From Martinezella lusitana (GTDB taxonomy: Bacteria; Pseudomonadota; Alphaproteobacteria; Rhizobiales; Rhizobiaceae), in NCBI RefSeq assembly GCF_014207095.1, contig NZ_JACHBG010000015.1, positions 1 through 64,000 on the forward strand: a stretch of DNA of 64,000 nt. The letters are read 5' to 3'. The stretch's first letter is position 1. Each line of letters opens with the position of its first letter. A program made the translations under genes and the position numbers. The notes beneath the pieces were generated by a model that worked only from the letters and a program-made list of their open reading frames with translations, was not told where the DNA came from and ran no database searches. Positions 55,075 through 63,752 of the stretch are shown one piece after another.

Positions 55075-55129
55075 GCCCCTTCCCTAGCAAATCCGGAGGG
55101 TCGGACAATGCGGATGATGTGAAGGCAGA

Positions 55130-55146
55130 CTTCGGCTATGCCGAAG
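55130..55146. promoter_or_regulatory. LysR-type palindrome overlapping the ribosome site
   Basis: CTTCGGC (55130-55136) and GCCGAAG (55140-55146) are a perfect palindrome with T-N11-A spacing (55132 to 55144), at 8 bases before the GTG/ATG region of the LysR gene and overlapping its GAAGG ribosome site. Binding here would block translation initiation sequence and promoter alike. Confidence 0.5.
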
Positions 55147-55153
55147 GCTGGGT

Positions 55154-56092
55154 ATGCGGTACTATTCGCTTATGCGTTTCGACCTGACCGACCTTCGCCT
55201 CTTCCTCGCCGTCGTCGATGCCGGCAGCATCACCCATGGCGCTGCCGATGTCGGACTTTCGCTGCCGGCTGCCAGCGAGCGACTGCGCGACATGGAGGCC
55301 AATGGCAGCATACAGCTGCTGGAACGCGAACGACGCGGCGTTCGTCCGACCCCAGCCGGCGAAGCGCTGGCGCATCATGCCCGCCTGATCCAGCGGCAAC
55401 TGGCGCAGATGCGCGGCGAACTCGGCGAACATGCCAGCGGCATGCGGGCAACCATCCGGCTTCTTGCCAACACCGCCTCCATGACGGAATTCCTGCCCAA
55501 GCGCCTTGCCGCCTGGATGGCCGGGCATCCGCGCGTCGATATCGAACTCAAGGAGCGGCAGAGCATCGAAATCGCCAGGGCCGTTTCGGCGGGGCTGGCC
55601 GATATCGGCATCCTCTCGGACGCCGTCGATACGTCAGGCCTGATATTGCAACCCTTCGCGACCGACAGGCTCGCGGTGGTCATGCCGCGCGATCACGCGC
55701 AGGCCGCGGCGAAACGGATTGCTTTCGCCGATATCCTGCATGAGCATTTCATCGGGCTCGCCGGCGGGGCCTTGCAGGAACACATCGACGCCCAGGCTGC
55801 CAGGTTCGGTACGAGGCTGAAGATACGTGTACGAATGCGGACCTTCGAGGCCATCTGCGAGATGGCCGCTTGCGGCATCGGTCTTGGCATCGTGCCGGAA
55901 ACAGCCGCGCGGCGTTGCAGCCGCTCGATGGGCATAGCCGCACTCCGCCTCACCGACGACTGGGCGACGCGCAGGCTCTCGGTCTGCGCCCGTTCGCTGG
56001 AAGATCTACCGCAACCGGCGCGCGATCTTTTCCAGCAACTGGCAACGACGAAACTACGACCTACATTGGTAAAACCATCGCGGATCGAATAG
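55154..56092 (+). CDS. LysR family regulator next to TauE gene, 312 aa
   Basis: The helix-turn-helix runs from R-F-D-L-T-D-L-R-L-F to A-A-S-E-R-L-R-D-M-E, followed by an effector-binding domain. ATG 55154 has a GAAGG site; ATG 55172 starts directly at the usual M-R-F-D-L and is the alternative. The neighbour suggests a sulfonate- or sulfite-related inducer, but this is only inferred. Confidence 0.88.
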   Translation: MRYYSLMRFDLTDLRLFLAVVDAGSITHGAADVGLSLPAASERLRDMEANGSIQLLERERRGVRPTPAGEALAHHARLIQRQLAQMRGELGEHASGMRATIRLLANTASMTEFLPKRLAAWMAGHPRVDIELKERQSIEIARAVSAGLADIGILSDAVDTSGLILQPFATDRLAVVMPRDHAQAAAKRIAFADILHEHFIGLAGGALQEHIDAQAARFGTRLKIRVRMRTFEAICEMAACGIGLGIVPETAARRCSRSMGIAALRLTDDWATRRLSVCARSLEDLPQPARDLFQQLATTKLRPTLVKPSRIE

Positions 56093-56140
56093 GGTCGCGC
56101 GCATTGCTGCCTGGAGGAGGCAGCCGATTGGGAGGTCAAC

Positions 56141-56947
56141 ATGGAATTTCGGGACGACGATCTCGATCGATTCGAGGCGGAGGGGCCGACACCCTTACCG
56201 GACACTGAAACACAGGGCCATGCCGGTCATGACGGCGCCCGCATCTGGTATGCATCCTACGGCAACGGCGCTCCGGTGATCCTCCTGCATGGCGGCCTCG
56301 GCAACAGCGGCAACTGGGGCCACCAGGTGCCGGCACTGATCGACGCGGGCTATCGCGTCATCGTCATCGACAGCCGTGGCCATGGCCGCAGCACCCGCGA
56401 CGAGCGGCCCTACACCTACGAACTGATGGCTTCCGATGTGCTCGAGGTCATGGACAGGCTTGGGATCGAGAAGGCTGCGGTTGCCGGGTGGAGCGACGGC
56501 GCATGCATCGGTATGGTCCTTGGACATACCCACCCGGAGCGGATTTCCGGCGTCTTCTTCTTCGCCTGCAACATGGATCCGAGCGGCACCAAGGAATTTG
56601 TGGCGACGCCGATCATCGAACGCTGCTTTTCCCGGCACGCGAAGGACTACGCCGCCTTGTCGGCCACCCCCGAAGTGTTCGACGCCTTCGTGGAGGCAGT
56701 CGGCCTGATGCAGCGAACGGAACCCAACTACGCCATCGCCGATCTCGCCGAGATCAAGGTGCCGGTCGCCATCGTGCATAGCGAGCACGACGAGTTCATC
56801 AAGCGCGAACATGCCGACTATCTCGTGCGGCATATTCCCGGCGCGGAAATGATCCTTCTGCCTGGCGTCAGCCACTTCGCACCCGTGCAGCGGCCGGCTC
56901 AATTCAACGCCGGTTTACTCGGCTTTCTCGCTAGGATCGCAACATAG
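56141..56947 (+). CDS. Alpha/beta hydrolase, 268 aa
   Basis: The fold is shown by L-L-H-G-G-L-G-N-S and the nucleophile elbow G-W-S-D-G (S118). D217 and H245 are the likely other triad members. It may be an esterase, lactonase or epoxide-type hydrolase. A GGGAGG site precedes the ATG by five bases. It follows the LysR gene on the same strand after 48 bases, so the two may be linked. Confidence 0.87.
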   Translation: MEFRDDDLDRFEAEGPTPLPDTETQGHAGHDGARIWYASYGNGAPVILLHGGLGNSGNWGHQVPALIDAGYRVIVIDSRGHGRSTRDERPYTYELMASDVLEVMDRLGIEKAAVAGWSDGACIGMVLGHTHPERISGVFFFACNMDPSGTKEFVATPIIERCFSRHAKDYAALSATPEVFDAFVEAVGLMQRTEPNYAIADLAEIKVPVAIVHSEHDEFIKREHADYLVRHIPGAEMILLPGVSHFAPVQRPAQFNAGLLGFLARIAT

Positions 56948-57085
56948 TATCTGAAAAATGCTAAAACCCAATCTCATGTCCGCGATACCCAACGCTTTTA
57001 GCGAGCAACATTTATTTTTCAAAATAGCAATTTTCTCTAGATTCAAAACTACCCAGTTTTCGCCAGGTCTTATGGGGTTAGAAAG

Positions 57086-57814
57086 TTGCAAAATAACGAT
57101 AAAATCAAAGGTAGCTTAATTAGTGTATTGTGGAATTTTGCGAAGCGCCAAGGGATAGCCTCAACGGCCATTCTAGGCGCTGGCGTCGTCATCATCGGCA
57201 ACTTCTACAATCTACCTGGAATGACTGTGGTTGGCAGCCTCCTTTCCATGTTCGCCGCACTCGCGGCAGCAATACAACAAAATGAATTTCAAGAAAAAGT
57301 TGAAGAACAAAATCTCCATATTTCTTCATCGATAACGGGGGGCCTTTCTTTTTGTCATGGCTATCCCTTCCGTGAAAACGAAGCTCTCGACACATACGAA
57401 TGGACGTTTATCCACGTTGGGAAATACCCGATCCACAACGTGAGCGTGAGGATAGTTCATATTGACGACTTAATTGAAAATGGCAATCTTATAAGTAAAA
57501 ATTTACTTGGGAATAACTTTAATCTTGGAACAATACTCCCAGGAAAGTCTCACGACTTTGGCATAAACTCACGAAATCCAAATTTCATCGCTTGTAATCT
57601 GTTCTTCTCAGCTAGAAATGGTGACTGGGTACAAGAATTCCGGCGCATCCGGACCAGTGATGGCTTTGCTTATGTCAACAAAGTTGATCGATGGACCGAC
57701 AACCCAAATGATCTGGTAGCTCTCTACGAGGAGAGCCCCAATTTCCCTCGGCTCGAAACAGGTGAGATTGATTGGAAGGGTTTGCCACCAATTGCAAGAA
57801 AGGAGGAAACATAA
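57086..57814 (+). CDS. AT-rich hypothetical membrane protein, 242 aa
   Basis: Residues about 15-62 contain one or two hydrophobic segments; the rest (about 75-240) is a soluble domain with many N, I and F residues. The base composition is much lower in GC than neighbouring genes and the codon use favours AT-rich codons, which points to transfer. The start is TTG 57086; an ATG-led start is not available near it. I do not recognise the family. Confidence 0.6.
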   Translation: MQNNDKIKGSLISVLWNFAKRQGIASTAILGAGVVIIGNFYNLPGMTVVGSLLSMFAALAAAIQQNEFQEKVEEQNLHISSSITGGLSFCHGYPFRENEALDTYEWTFIHVGKYPIHNVSVRIVHIDDLIENGNLISKNLLGNNFNLGTILPGKSHDFGINSRNPNFIACNLFFSARNGDWVQEFRRIRTSDGFAYVNKVDRWTDNPNDLVALYEESPNFPRLETGEIDWKGLPPIARKEET

Positions 57815-57981
57815 GTCGACAATTTGCTACACTTCGACCTGGCGAAAATGAAATCACCCGCATGATCTTGCGCACTCAACGCAAACGACATAGATGATGA
57901 TCATCATGTTAATCTTGCCTGCATACGGTAGCAAATCATAGCAGCTACTATCGCCAGTGCCGATAGATGATAGGATATCCG

Positions 57982-59106
57982 ATGTTGACTAATCTGTTTT
58001 CGCCGCTTGCTATCGGCCCCCATGAACTGGCGCATCGCGTCGTCATGGCACCGCTGACGCGCATGCGGGCAAGTCAGCCGGGCAATATCCCCTCGGCGCT
58101 GAATGCCGAATATTACGGGCAACGCGCGACCAAAGGCGGGCTCATCATTTCCGAGGGGTCGCCGGTTTCGCTTGTCGGGCAAGGCATGCCGGCAACGCCC
58201 GGCATCCACACGCCAGAGCAGATCGAGGGCTGGCAGGCGGTCACGGATGCGGTTCACAGCAAGGGTGGCAAGATCTTCCTGCAACTCTGGCATGTCGGCC
58301 GCATTTCCCATTCCTCGCATCAGCCGGACGGCGCTCTGCCCATCGCGCCCTCCGCCATTGCTGCTAGGGGACAGGCCTTCACGGCCTCGTTCGAGCGCGT
58401 ACCGTTCGAGACCCCGCAGGCGATCGACATCGATCTGATATCGCTGCTCATCGACATCTATGCGCAGGCCGCCGCCAATGCGAAGCAAGCCGGCTTTGAC
58501 GGTGTCGAGATCCACGGTGCAAACGGCTATCTGATCGAGCAATTCCTGCAGGCACGCACGAACCAGCGGACCGACCAATATGGCGGGTCGATCGAAAACC
58601 GCACGCGGCTTCTGCTCGAAGTGGTTGAGGCCGTTTCCAAGATCTGGGGGTCGGAGCGGGTCGGCGTTCGCCTCTCGCCGTTCGGCATCGCCAATGACAG
58701 CGGCGAGGACGATCCCTTGCGGCTCTACGGCCATGTCATTCGCGAGCTGAACCGGCTGCATCTTGGTTATCTGCACCTGATCGAGCCTCGCGCCAGCGGT
58801 GCGGGCCAGGCCGAGGTCGACCACAAGAACGTTCCCTCGGCCGCAGAACTCTTCAGGCCGGCATGGTCGGGCAAGCTGATCGTAGCCGGCAACTTCCGGC
58901 CCGATACCGCCGAGGCAGCGCTTGCGGCAGGCCATGCCGACGCGATCGCCTTCGGCCGGCTGTTCATCGCCAATCCCGATCTGCCGGAGCGCATCCGGCG
59001 CGGCGCGGCGCTCAACCCCTATCACCGCCCGACTTTCTACGGCGGCGGCGCCGAGGGCTATACCGATTATCCGTCACTCGATGATGCCATGGAGGCAGCA
59101 GAATGA
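57982..59106 (+). CDS. Old Yellow Enzyme family alkene reductase, 374 aa
   Basis: An FMN flavoprotein with the OYE features H-G-A-N-G-Y-L-I-E-Q-F (the H-x-x-N substrate-anchoring pair) and D-Q-Y-G-G-S-I-E-N-R. It reduces activated C=C bonds using NAD(P)H. ATG 57982 has AGGA about eight bases upstream; an in-frame ATG at 57967 is less well placed. It overlaps the SDR gene by ATGA, so the two are coupled. Confidence 0.9.
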   Translation: MLTNLFSPLAIGPHELAHRVVMAPLTRMRASQPGNIPSALNAEYYGQRATKGGLIISEGSPVSLVGQGMPATPGIHTPEQIEGWQAVTDAVHSKGGKIFLQLWHVGRISHSSHQPDGALPIAPSAIAARGQAFTASFERVPFETPQAIDIDLISLLIDIYAQAAANAKQAGFDGVEIHGANGYLIEQFLQARTNQRTDQYGGSIENRTRLLLEVVEAVSKIWGSERVGVRLSPFGIANDSGEDDPLRLYGHVIRELNRLHLGYLHLIEPRASGAGQAEVDHKNVPSAAELFRPAWSGKLIVAGNFRPDTAEAALAAGHADAIAFGRLFIANPDLPERIRRGAALNPYHRPTFYGGGAEGYTDYPSLDDAMEAAE

Positions 59107-59831
59107 GCACGCCAAGCGCCGTTATCGTCGGAGTGGGAGCAGAACAGGGCCTCGGTGCCGCGCTCTGTCGCCTGCTCGCGACCAAGGGCTATCATGTCTT
59201 CATCGCCGGCCGGACGCCGGCGAAAATCGACAAGGTCGCCGCGACCATCAAGGCATCTGGTGGCAGCGCCGAAGCCATCGAAACGGATGCTACGGATGAA
59301 GCCGCCGTCGTGCGCCTTTTCGAACATGCTTTCACAGCTCAAGATGACATCGCCGCGCCGGATTTCGTCGTTTTCAACGCTGGCATCAACCGCCCGATCG
59401 GTTTTCGCGACCTGACGGCTGCGCAATTCGAGGAGTTCTGGCGCATCTGCTGCTTCGGCGGTTTTCTCGTCGGGCGCGAGGCGGCGCGGCATCTGGTCCC
59501 ACTCGGCCGCGGCACGGTGATCTTCACCGGCGCCTCGGCCAGCCTGCGCGGCAAGGCAGGCTATGCACAGTTTGCCGCCGCCAAAGCCGGGCTGCGCATG
59601 ATCAGCCAGAGCATGGCGCGGGAATTCGGGCCGCTCGGCCTGCATGTCGCCCACACCATCATCGATGGTGGCATCGATGGTGAGCGGCTGCGTTCGAGGC
59701 GTCCCGATATGGATGCCGATGGCCTGCTCAATATCGACGCTATTGCCGAATCCTATTGGCATATCCATCGCCAGCATCCTTCGGCCTGGACGCAGGAACT
59801 CGATCTGCGGCCCTACAAGGAAAATTTCTGA
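59103..59831 (+). CDS. SDR family oxidoreductase with altered YxxxK, 242 aa
   Basis: The glycine-rich G-V-G-A-E-Q-G-L-G loop is present and the sequence is FabG-like, but the active-site Y-x-x-x-K reads F157-A-A-A-K161. Y154 is close by but not at the usual spacing. Some family members keep this phenylalanine, so it may be a non-classical SDR rather than a dead one. It is coupled to the OYE gene upstream. Confidence 0.8.
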   Translation: MSTPSAVIVGVGAEQGLGAALCRLLATKGYHVFIAGRTPAKIDKVAATIKASGGSAEAIETDATDEAAVVRLFEHAFTAQDDIAAPDFVVFNAGINRPIGFRDLTAAQFEEFWRICCFGGFLVGREAARHLVPLGRGTVIFTGASASLRGKAGYAQFAAAKAGLRMISQSMAREFGPLGLHVAHTIIDGGIDGERLRSRRPDMDADGLLNIDAIAESYWHIHRQHPSAWTQELDLRPYKENF

Positions 59832-59871
59832 AGCCGCAACGCGCAGCTCTTGGGCACCTCATGGGGCGGTC

Positions 59872-60159
59872 CTAGCAGTTTCGCGACAGGGCTTTAGCGA
59901 TGGCAAGGAACTTCGGATCTTCGTGCCGGTTGCGATGTCGGCCATCCGTATTTTCTCGCTCGGCGACTTCACTCGGGATCGTGAAGGACCAGGCCGACGG
60001 CCGGCCTCGGAGATGAAGGAAGCGTGTGAGCCACCCAAGTGTGCCGCGCTTGCCCGCATTTCCCTCACCTTCACTCGGAGGTGGGCCAACTGCGTTCGGA
60101 TTTGCGGGATCGCCCCAGCGATCATGATAGAGGTCCTTGAAAAGATAGTCGGTCGTCAT
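59872..60159 (-). CDS. Small ORF divergent from the LacI regulator, 95 aa
   Basis: The frame has a good GAGGAA site five bases before ATG 60159 and starts M-T-T-D-Y-L-F-K-D-L-Y. It contains no recognised domain and no signal peptide. It is the only gene that can be read leftward from the operator region, so it may be the LacI target or a remnant of a longer target gene. Confidence is low because the C-terminal part looks shadow-like. Confidence 0.4.
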   Translation of the reverse strand: MTTDYLFKDLYHDRWGDPANPNAVGPPPSEGEGNAGKRGTLGWLTRFLHLRGRPSAWSFTIPSEVAERENTDGRHRNRHEDPKFLAIAKALSRNC

Positions 60160-60175
60160 TGTAATTCCTCATGAG

Positions 60176-60270
60176 TTGAATCGATTCAATTTCGATGTAC
60201 GCCGGCCGATTGAATCGGTTCAATAATACGCCGCAGGAAACTATCGTCAAGCAGAATTGAACCGATACAA
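60176..60270. promoter_or_regulatory. Three LacI-type operators
   Basis: Three 14-base palindromes follow the pattern TTGAAYCGRTWCAA: 60176-60189 (a perfect TTGAATCGATTCAA), 60210-60223 (TTGAATCGGTTCAA) and 60257-60270 (TTGAACCGATACAA). Centres are 34 and 47 bases apart. All lie between the small ORF and the LacI-type regulator gene. Confidence 0.8.
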
Positions 60271-60312
60271 CTTCGTTGCTAGGATGCATCTGAAACGCAT
60301 GGAGAATTTCAA

Positions 60313-61371
60313 TTGGCCAAGGGCACGATCAGGCTCGCGGACGTCGCCAAGGCGGCGGGCGTATCGCAGGGAACCGCCTCCAATGTTTTCAGCCGGCCCG
60401 ATGTGGTGCGTGAGGAAGTGCGCGAACACGTTCTCGAAACGGCCAAGCGGCTCGGCTATGCCGGCCCGAGCCTGACAGGGCGCCTGCTGCGGGCAGGAAA
60501 GGTCAACGCGATCGGCGTCGCGGCCGTGGAGCCGCTCGCTTATTTCTTCGACGATCCCTGGGCAAGGGCGCTTCTGGCCGCTGTTTCCCAGGTTTGCGAT
60601 GCCAGCGGCACGGGCCTTGCGCTCGTTTCGGCCAAGGACCGGCAGAAGCTGGATTGGAACATCAAAAGCGCATTGGTTGACGGCTTCATCCTGCTCTGCG
60701 TCGAAGGCGGCGAAAAGCTGGTCGAGCTGACGCGCGAGCGGCAGTTGCCCTTCGTGGCGCTGGCCCTGAACGACGACGATCCATCGATCGCCTCGATCAG
60801 CGTCGACAATCTGGGAGGTGCCGCCATGGCTGCCCGGCATCTGGCGGAACTGGGGCACAGACGTTTTGGCATGCTTGCGACCGAACTTTCAAACGACCAT
60901 GTCGGACCGGTCGGCATCGCCGAGATCGAGCGGGCGATCTATTCCACCTCACGCGATCGAGCATTCGGCTACTGGCGGGCGCTCGAGACCTTCGGCATCG
61001 TGCGCGAAGATGTGCCGGTCTACGAGACAATCAACGACAAGCCGAGCGTCGAAGCCGGCCTTGACTTCCTGTTTTCGGCTCCTGAGCCGCCGACGGCGAT
61101 CCTTGCCATGTCGGACAATATCGCTCTGCTGACAATCAATTGGCTGCGGGCACGCGGCCTTTCGGTTCCTCAGGATGTCTCCGTGATCGGCTTCGATGGC
61201 GTGCCCGAAGGCGGCATGGTGGAACCGGGCCTCACGACAATGGCGCAACCCTTTGCCGAAATCGCGCAACGCGCCGTCAGGGCGGTTCTCGAGGATGCCG
61301 TACCGGCAGAGCGTGAGATGATCGATGTCACGCTGGTGGTGCGCGGCAGCACGGCAGCGCCGAAACGCTGA
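60313..61371 (+). CDS. LacI family regulator, 352 aa
   Basis: A helix-turn-helix (I-R-L-A-D-V-A-K-A-A-G-V-S-Q-G-T-A-S-N-V-F) with the hinge, then a periplasmic-binding-type sugar domain (about 70-345). The start is TTG 60313 with GGAGA seven bases upstream. Three operators lie just upstream, so it controls its own gene and the divergent ORF. The ligand is unknown. Confidence 0.92.
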   Translation: MAKGTIRLADVAKAAGVSQGTASNVFSRPDVVREEVREHVLETAKRLGYAGPSLTGRLLRAGKVNAIGVAAVEPLAYFFDDPWARALLAAVSQVCDASGTGLALVSAKDRQKLDWNIKSALVDGFILLCVEGGEKLVELTRERQLPFVALALNDDDPSIASISVDNLGGAAMAARHLAELGHRRFGMLATELSNDHVGPVGIAEIERAIYSTSRDRAFGYWRALETFGIVREDVPVYETINDKPSVEAGLDFLFSAPEPPTAILAMSDNIALLTINWLRARGLSVPQDVSVIGFDGVPEGGMVEPGLTTMAQPFAEIAQRAVRAVLEDAVPAEREMIDVTLVVRGSTAAPKR

Positions 61372-61416
61372 TTTCTCGCCAAAGGAAGTCGGCAAAGGCA
61401 GCCAGGAGCGGCATCG

Positions 61417-63582
61417 TCAACCCGCAGTCTGCTCGCCCTCGACGCCCGCCGCCCGCATCTGCATAAGCTGGCGGGCTGCCGCGGCGGTGGCATCCTTGTC
61501 GCTGGCGACCTGCACGGTCGGCAAGGCGAACTGGATGCCATTGTCATCGAAGGCCTGCTTGATGAGGGCCAGCGCGCTGCGGCGGATGACGGAGAGGTCG
61601 TTGGGCTTGGCGGTGATCGCCAGCCTGATCTCGATGGCAAAATCGCCGAACTGCTCGACGCCCTTCATCTTCAGCGTCTGAATGATGCTGGGCTTCAGGT
61701 CCTCATCTTCGAGCAATCGCTGGCCGATGTCCTTAATGATCTTCTTCAGCTTCACCAGATCGGTATCGTAGGTGACCTTGACGATGATCTTGTCGATGGC
61801 CCAATCGCGGTTCATGTTGTTGACCGCGCCGAGCGAGCCGAAGGGGATGGTCGCCAGTGGGCCGCGCTGGTGGCGCAGCTTCACCGAGCGCAGGCTGAAG
61901 GATTCCACTACGCCCTTGTAGCGGCCGCTTTCGATATACTCGCCAATGCGGAAGGCGTCGTCCCAAAGGTAGAATATGCCGCTGATCACGTCCTTGACGA
62001 TTGTCTGGGCGCCGAAACCGACGGCAACGCCGACGACGCCGGCGCCAGCGATCAGCGGCCCGATCTGGACGCCTAGACCGGAGAGCACCATCATGATTGC
62101 GATGATGCCGATGACGACAGCGAGAATGTTGCGGAAGATCGGCAGCAGCGTCTGCAGGCGGGCGCGGCTCGCCCTCATCTCTTCGGAATCGCCGACGGCG
62201 GGGAGCGATTGCATCACCTTGCCGTCTATGTAGGTCTTTGCCAGCTGCCAGACGAGATCGGCTACCAGCAGGATGACGATGCCGCCGAGAATGCCGCGCG
62301 CAATTTTGCCGATGACCGATTCACTGCCGCTCATCATCGCATGCGCCTCGACACCAAGCACCTTTCCGAGCCAGAGTGCCGCAAAAGTAATGATCAGCGC
62401 ACGCACACCGCGATCGAGAAGCACGGCCGCGAGCTTGCCGGCTCCGAAAATGCCATCGGCTGCGTCGTGCAGCGCCTCGATTGCCCGCGTGGACACAGAA
62501 AGAATGCGCGGCAGCAGGACTGCATAAATGCCGATCCATAAGAGGCCGTCGAAGCCGGCGACCCATAGGCTCCACAGTGCCGCGAAGAATATCGTCAGCA
62601 ACCACGAAGCCGTCTTCGTCCCGCGCTTTTCCGATGAGACGGGCCTCGACCACACGGCGGAAACAGCAATCACATAGAGGCCAATGCCGAGCGCATAGCC
62701 GATGAGATCGCGCGCGCCGGCTGAAAAGCCAAGCGAGGTCACGGCCTCCATGATGGCCCAACCACAGGCGAAATAGGTGGTGAACACCATGCATCGCCGA
62801 TACCAATATATCGCCACGCTGCGCCTTTCGGCGATGCGCGCGGTGCCGCCATCCTCGTCCAGAATATCGTTCGCCCGGCGCATGGCGATCAGCTCCATCA
62901 GCAGCTTGCCAATGGCGAATGCCAACCGGATGGAAACAAGTGCGATGACGCAGGCGATGGCAAAGCTCTCAATCACCGGCGGCCAATCGAAGGCCAGAAG
63001 CGGAACGAGGGTCGCCAGACCATGGACGATGGCTGGCACGACGCCACCTAGAAACTGAAACCGTGCAGCCTGCAGCTCGGTCTCTGTGCCGGCGGCGGCC
63101 GCTTCACGCTGCGCGCGCCTTGCATTAATGAAGCGCGCGACCGCGAGTTCCGCCACCAAACCCAGGAAAAAAAGTATCACGACCTGGATGATGATGCGCA
63201 AGACGCCGACCGTTCGGCCCTCGTCCTCCAGCTTTTCGGAAGCCGTCATCACCTCAAAGGGCAAGGTCATCGCTGCCCCAGAGACGATTTCGAAGTGGCG
63301 GCGCGTATGACCGAGCATGCCAGATAGTACGGACATCTGGTCGCCGTTCGCCGAAGCTGGATCGGGAACGACAGCGGGCTGATTGTTCAATTGCGATGCG
63401 AGCCATTGCCGGACATCCGGCTCGTTCATCAACTGGATGAGCTCGCGCACCTTGTCGGGTGCCGGCGTCGCCGGTTGCGCGGCGGCAGAGCTCTGGGCGA
63501 ACGAAGAAACGGGAGCGAGCAACGCGAACAGACAAAAAAGCAGCGCCCCGACCGACCGCCTGCCACCCCCGACATTCCTCAT
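61417..63582 (-). CDS. Large MscS-type mechanosensitive channel, 721 aa
   Basis: A signal peptide (about 1-29) is followed by a periplasmic segment, at least eight membrane helices (about 105-530) and the MscS domain (about 470-700) with V-G-V-A-V-G-F-G-A-Q-T and the vestibule part. ATG 63582 is preceded by GGAAGGG eight bases upstream; a GTG at 63600 is in frame. The size resembles the YbdG/MscK-like multi-helix group. It opens when the membrane is stretched and lets ions out under hypo-osmotic shock. Confidence 0.88.
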   Translation of the reverse strand: MRNVGGGRRSVGALLFCLFALLAPVSSFAQSSAAAQPATPAPDKVRELIQLMNEPDVRQWLASQLNNQPAVVPDPASANGDQMSVLSGMLGHTRRHFEIVSGAAMTLPFEVMTASEKLEDEGRTVGVLRIIIQVVILFFLGLVAELAVARFINARRAQREAAAAGTETELQAARFQFLGGVVPAIVHGLATLVPLLAFDWPPVIESFAIACVIALVSIRLAFAIGKLLMELIAMRRANDILDEDGGTARIAERRSVAIYWYRRCMVFTTYFACGWAIMEAVTSLGFSAGARDLIGYALGIGLYVIAVSAVWSRPVSSEKRGTKTASWLLTIFFAALWSLWVAGFDGLLWIGIYAVLLPRILSVSTRAIEALHDAADGIFGAGKLAAVLLDRGVRALIITFAALWLGKVLGVEAHAMMSGSESVIGKIARGILGGIVILLVADLVWQLAKTYIDGKVMQSLPAVGDSEEMRASRARLQTLLPIFRNILAVVIGIIAIMMVLSGLGVQIGPLIAGAGVVGVAVGFGAQTIVKDVISGIFYLWDDAFRIGEYIESGRYKGVVESFSLRSVKLRHQRGPLATIPFGSLGAVNNMNRDWAIDKIIVKVTYDTDLVKLKKIIKDIGQRLLEDEDLKPSIIQTLKMKGVEQFGDFAIEIRLAITAKPNDLSVIRRSALALIKQAFDDNGIQFALPTVQVASDKDATAAAARQLMQMRAAGVEGEQTAG

Positions 63583-63752
63583 GCGCGCCGCCCTTCCCAC
63601 GATCGGTCCTCTTTCCCGCAGACTATACGCCTTTTTGCTGCGGGCAAGCAGGCACTTACCGCCATGCTCCCGCGTCGCCGCGTCGGCATTGCCGCAGGGC
63701 GGTTGCCGCGCTAGGTTCTGCGGCAGGTACCGTTTGATGCTTGGGGACGCGC

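Noticed and set aside
59859..60125. 88-codon frame overlapping the small ORF
   Set aside because: It has no good ribosome site and lies in another frame of the same short stretch.
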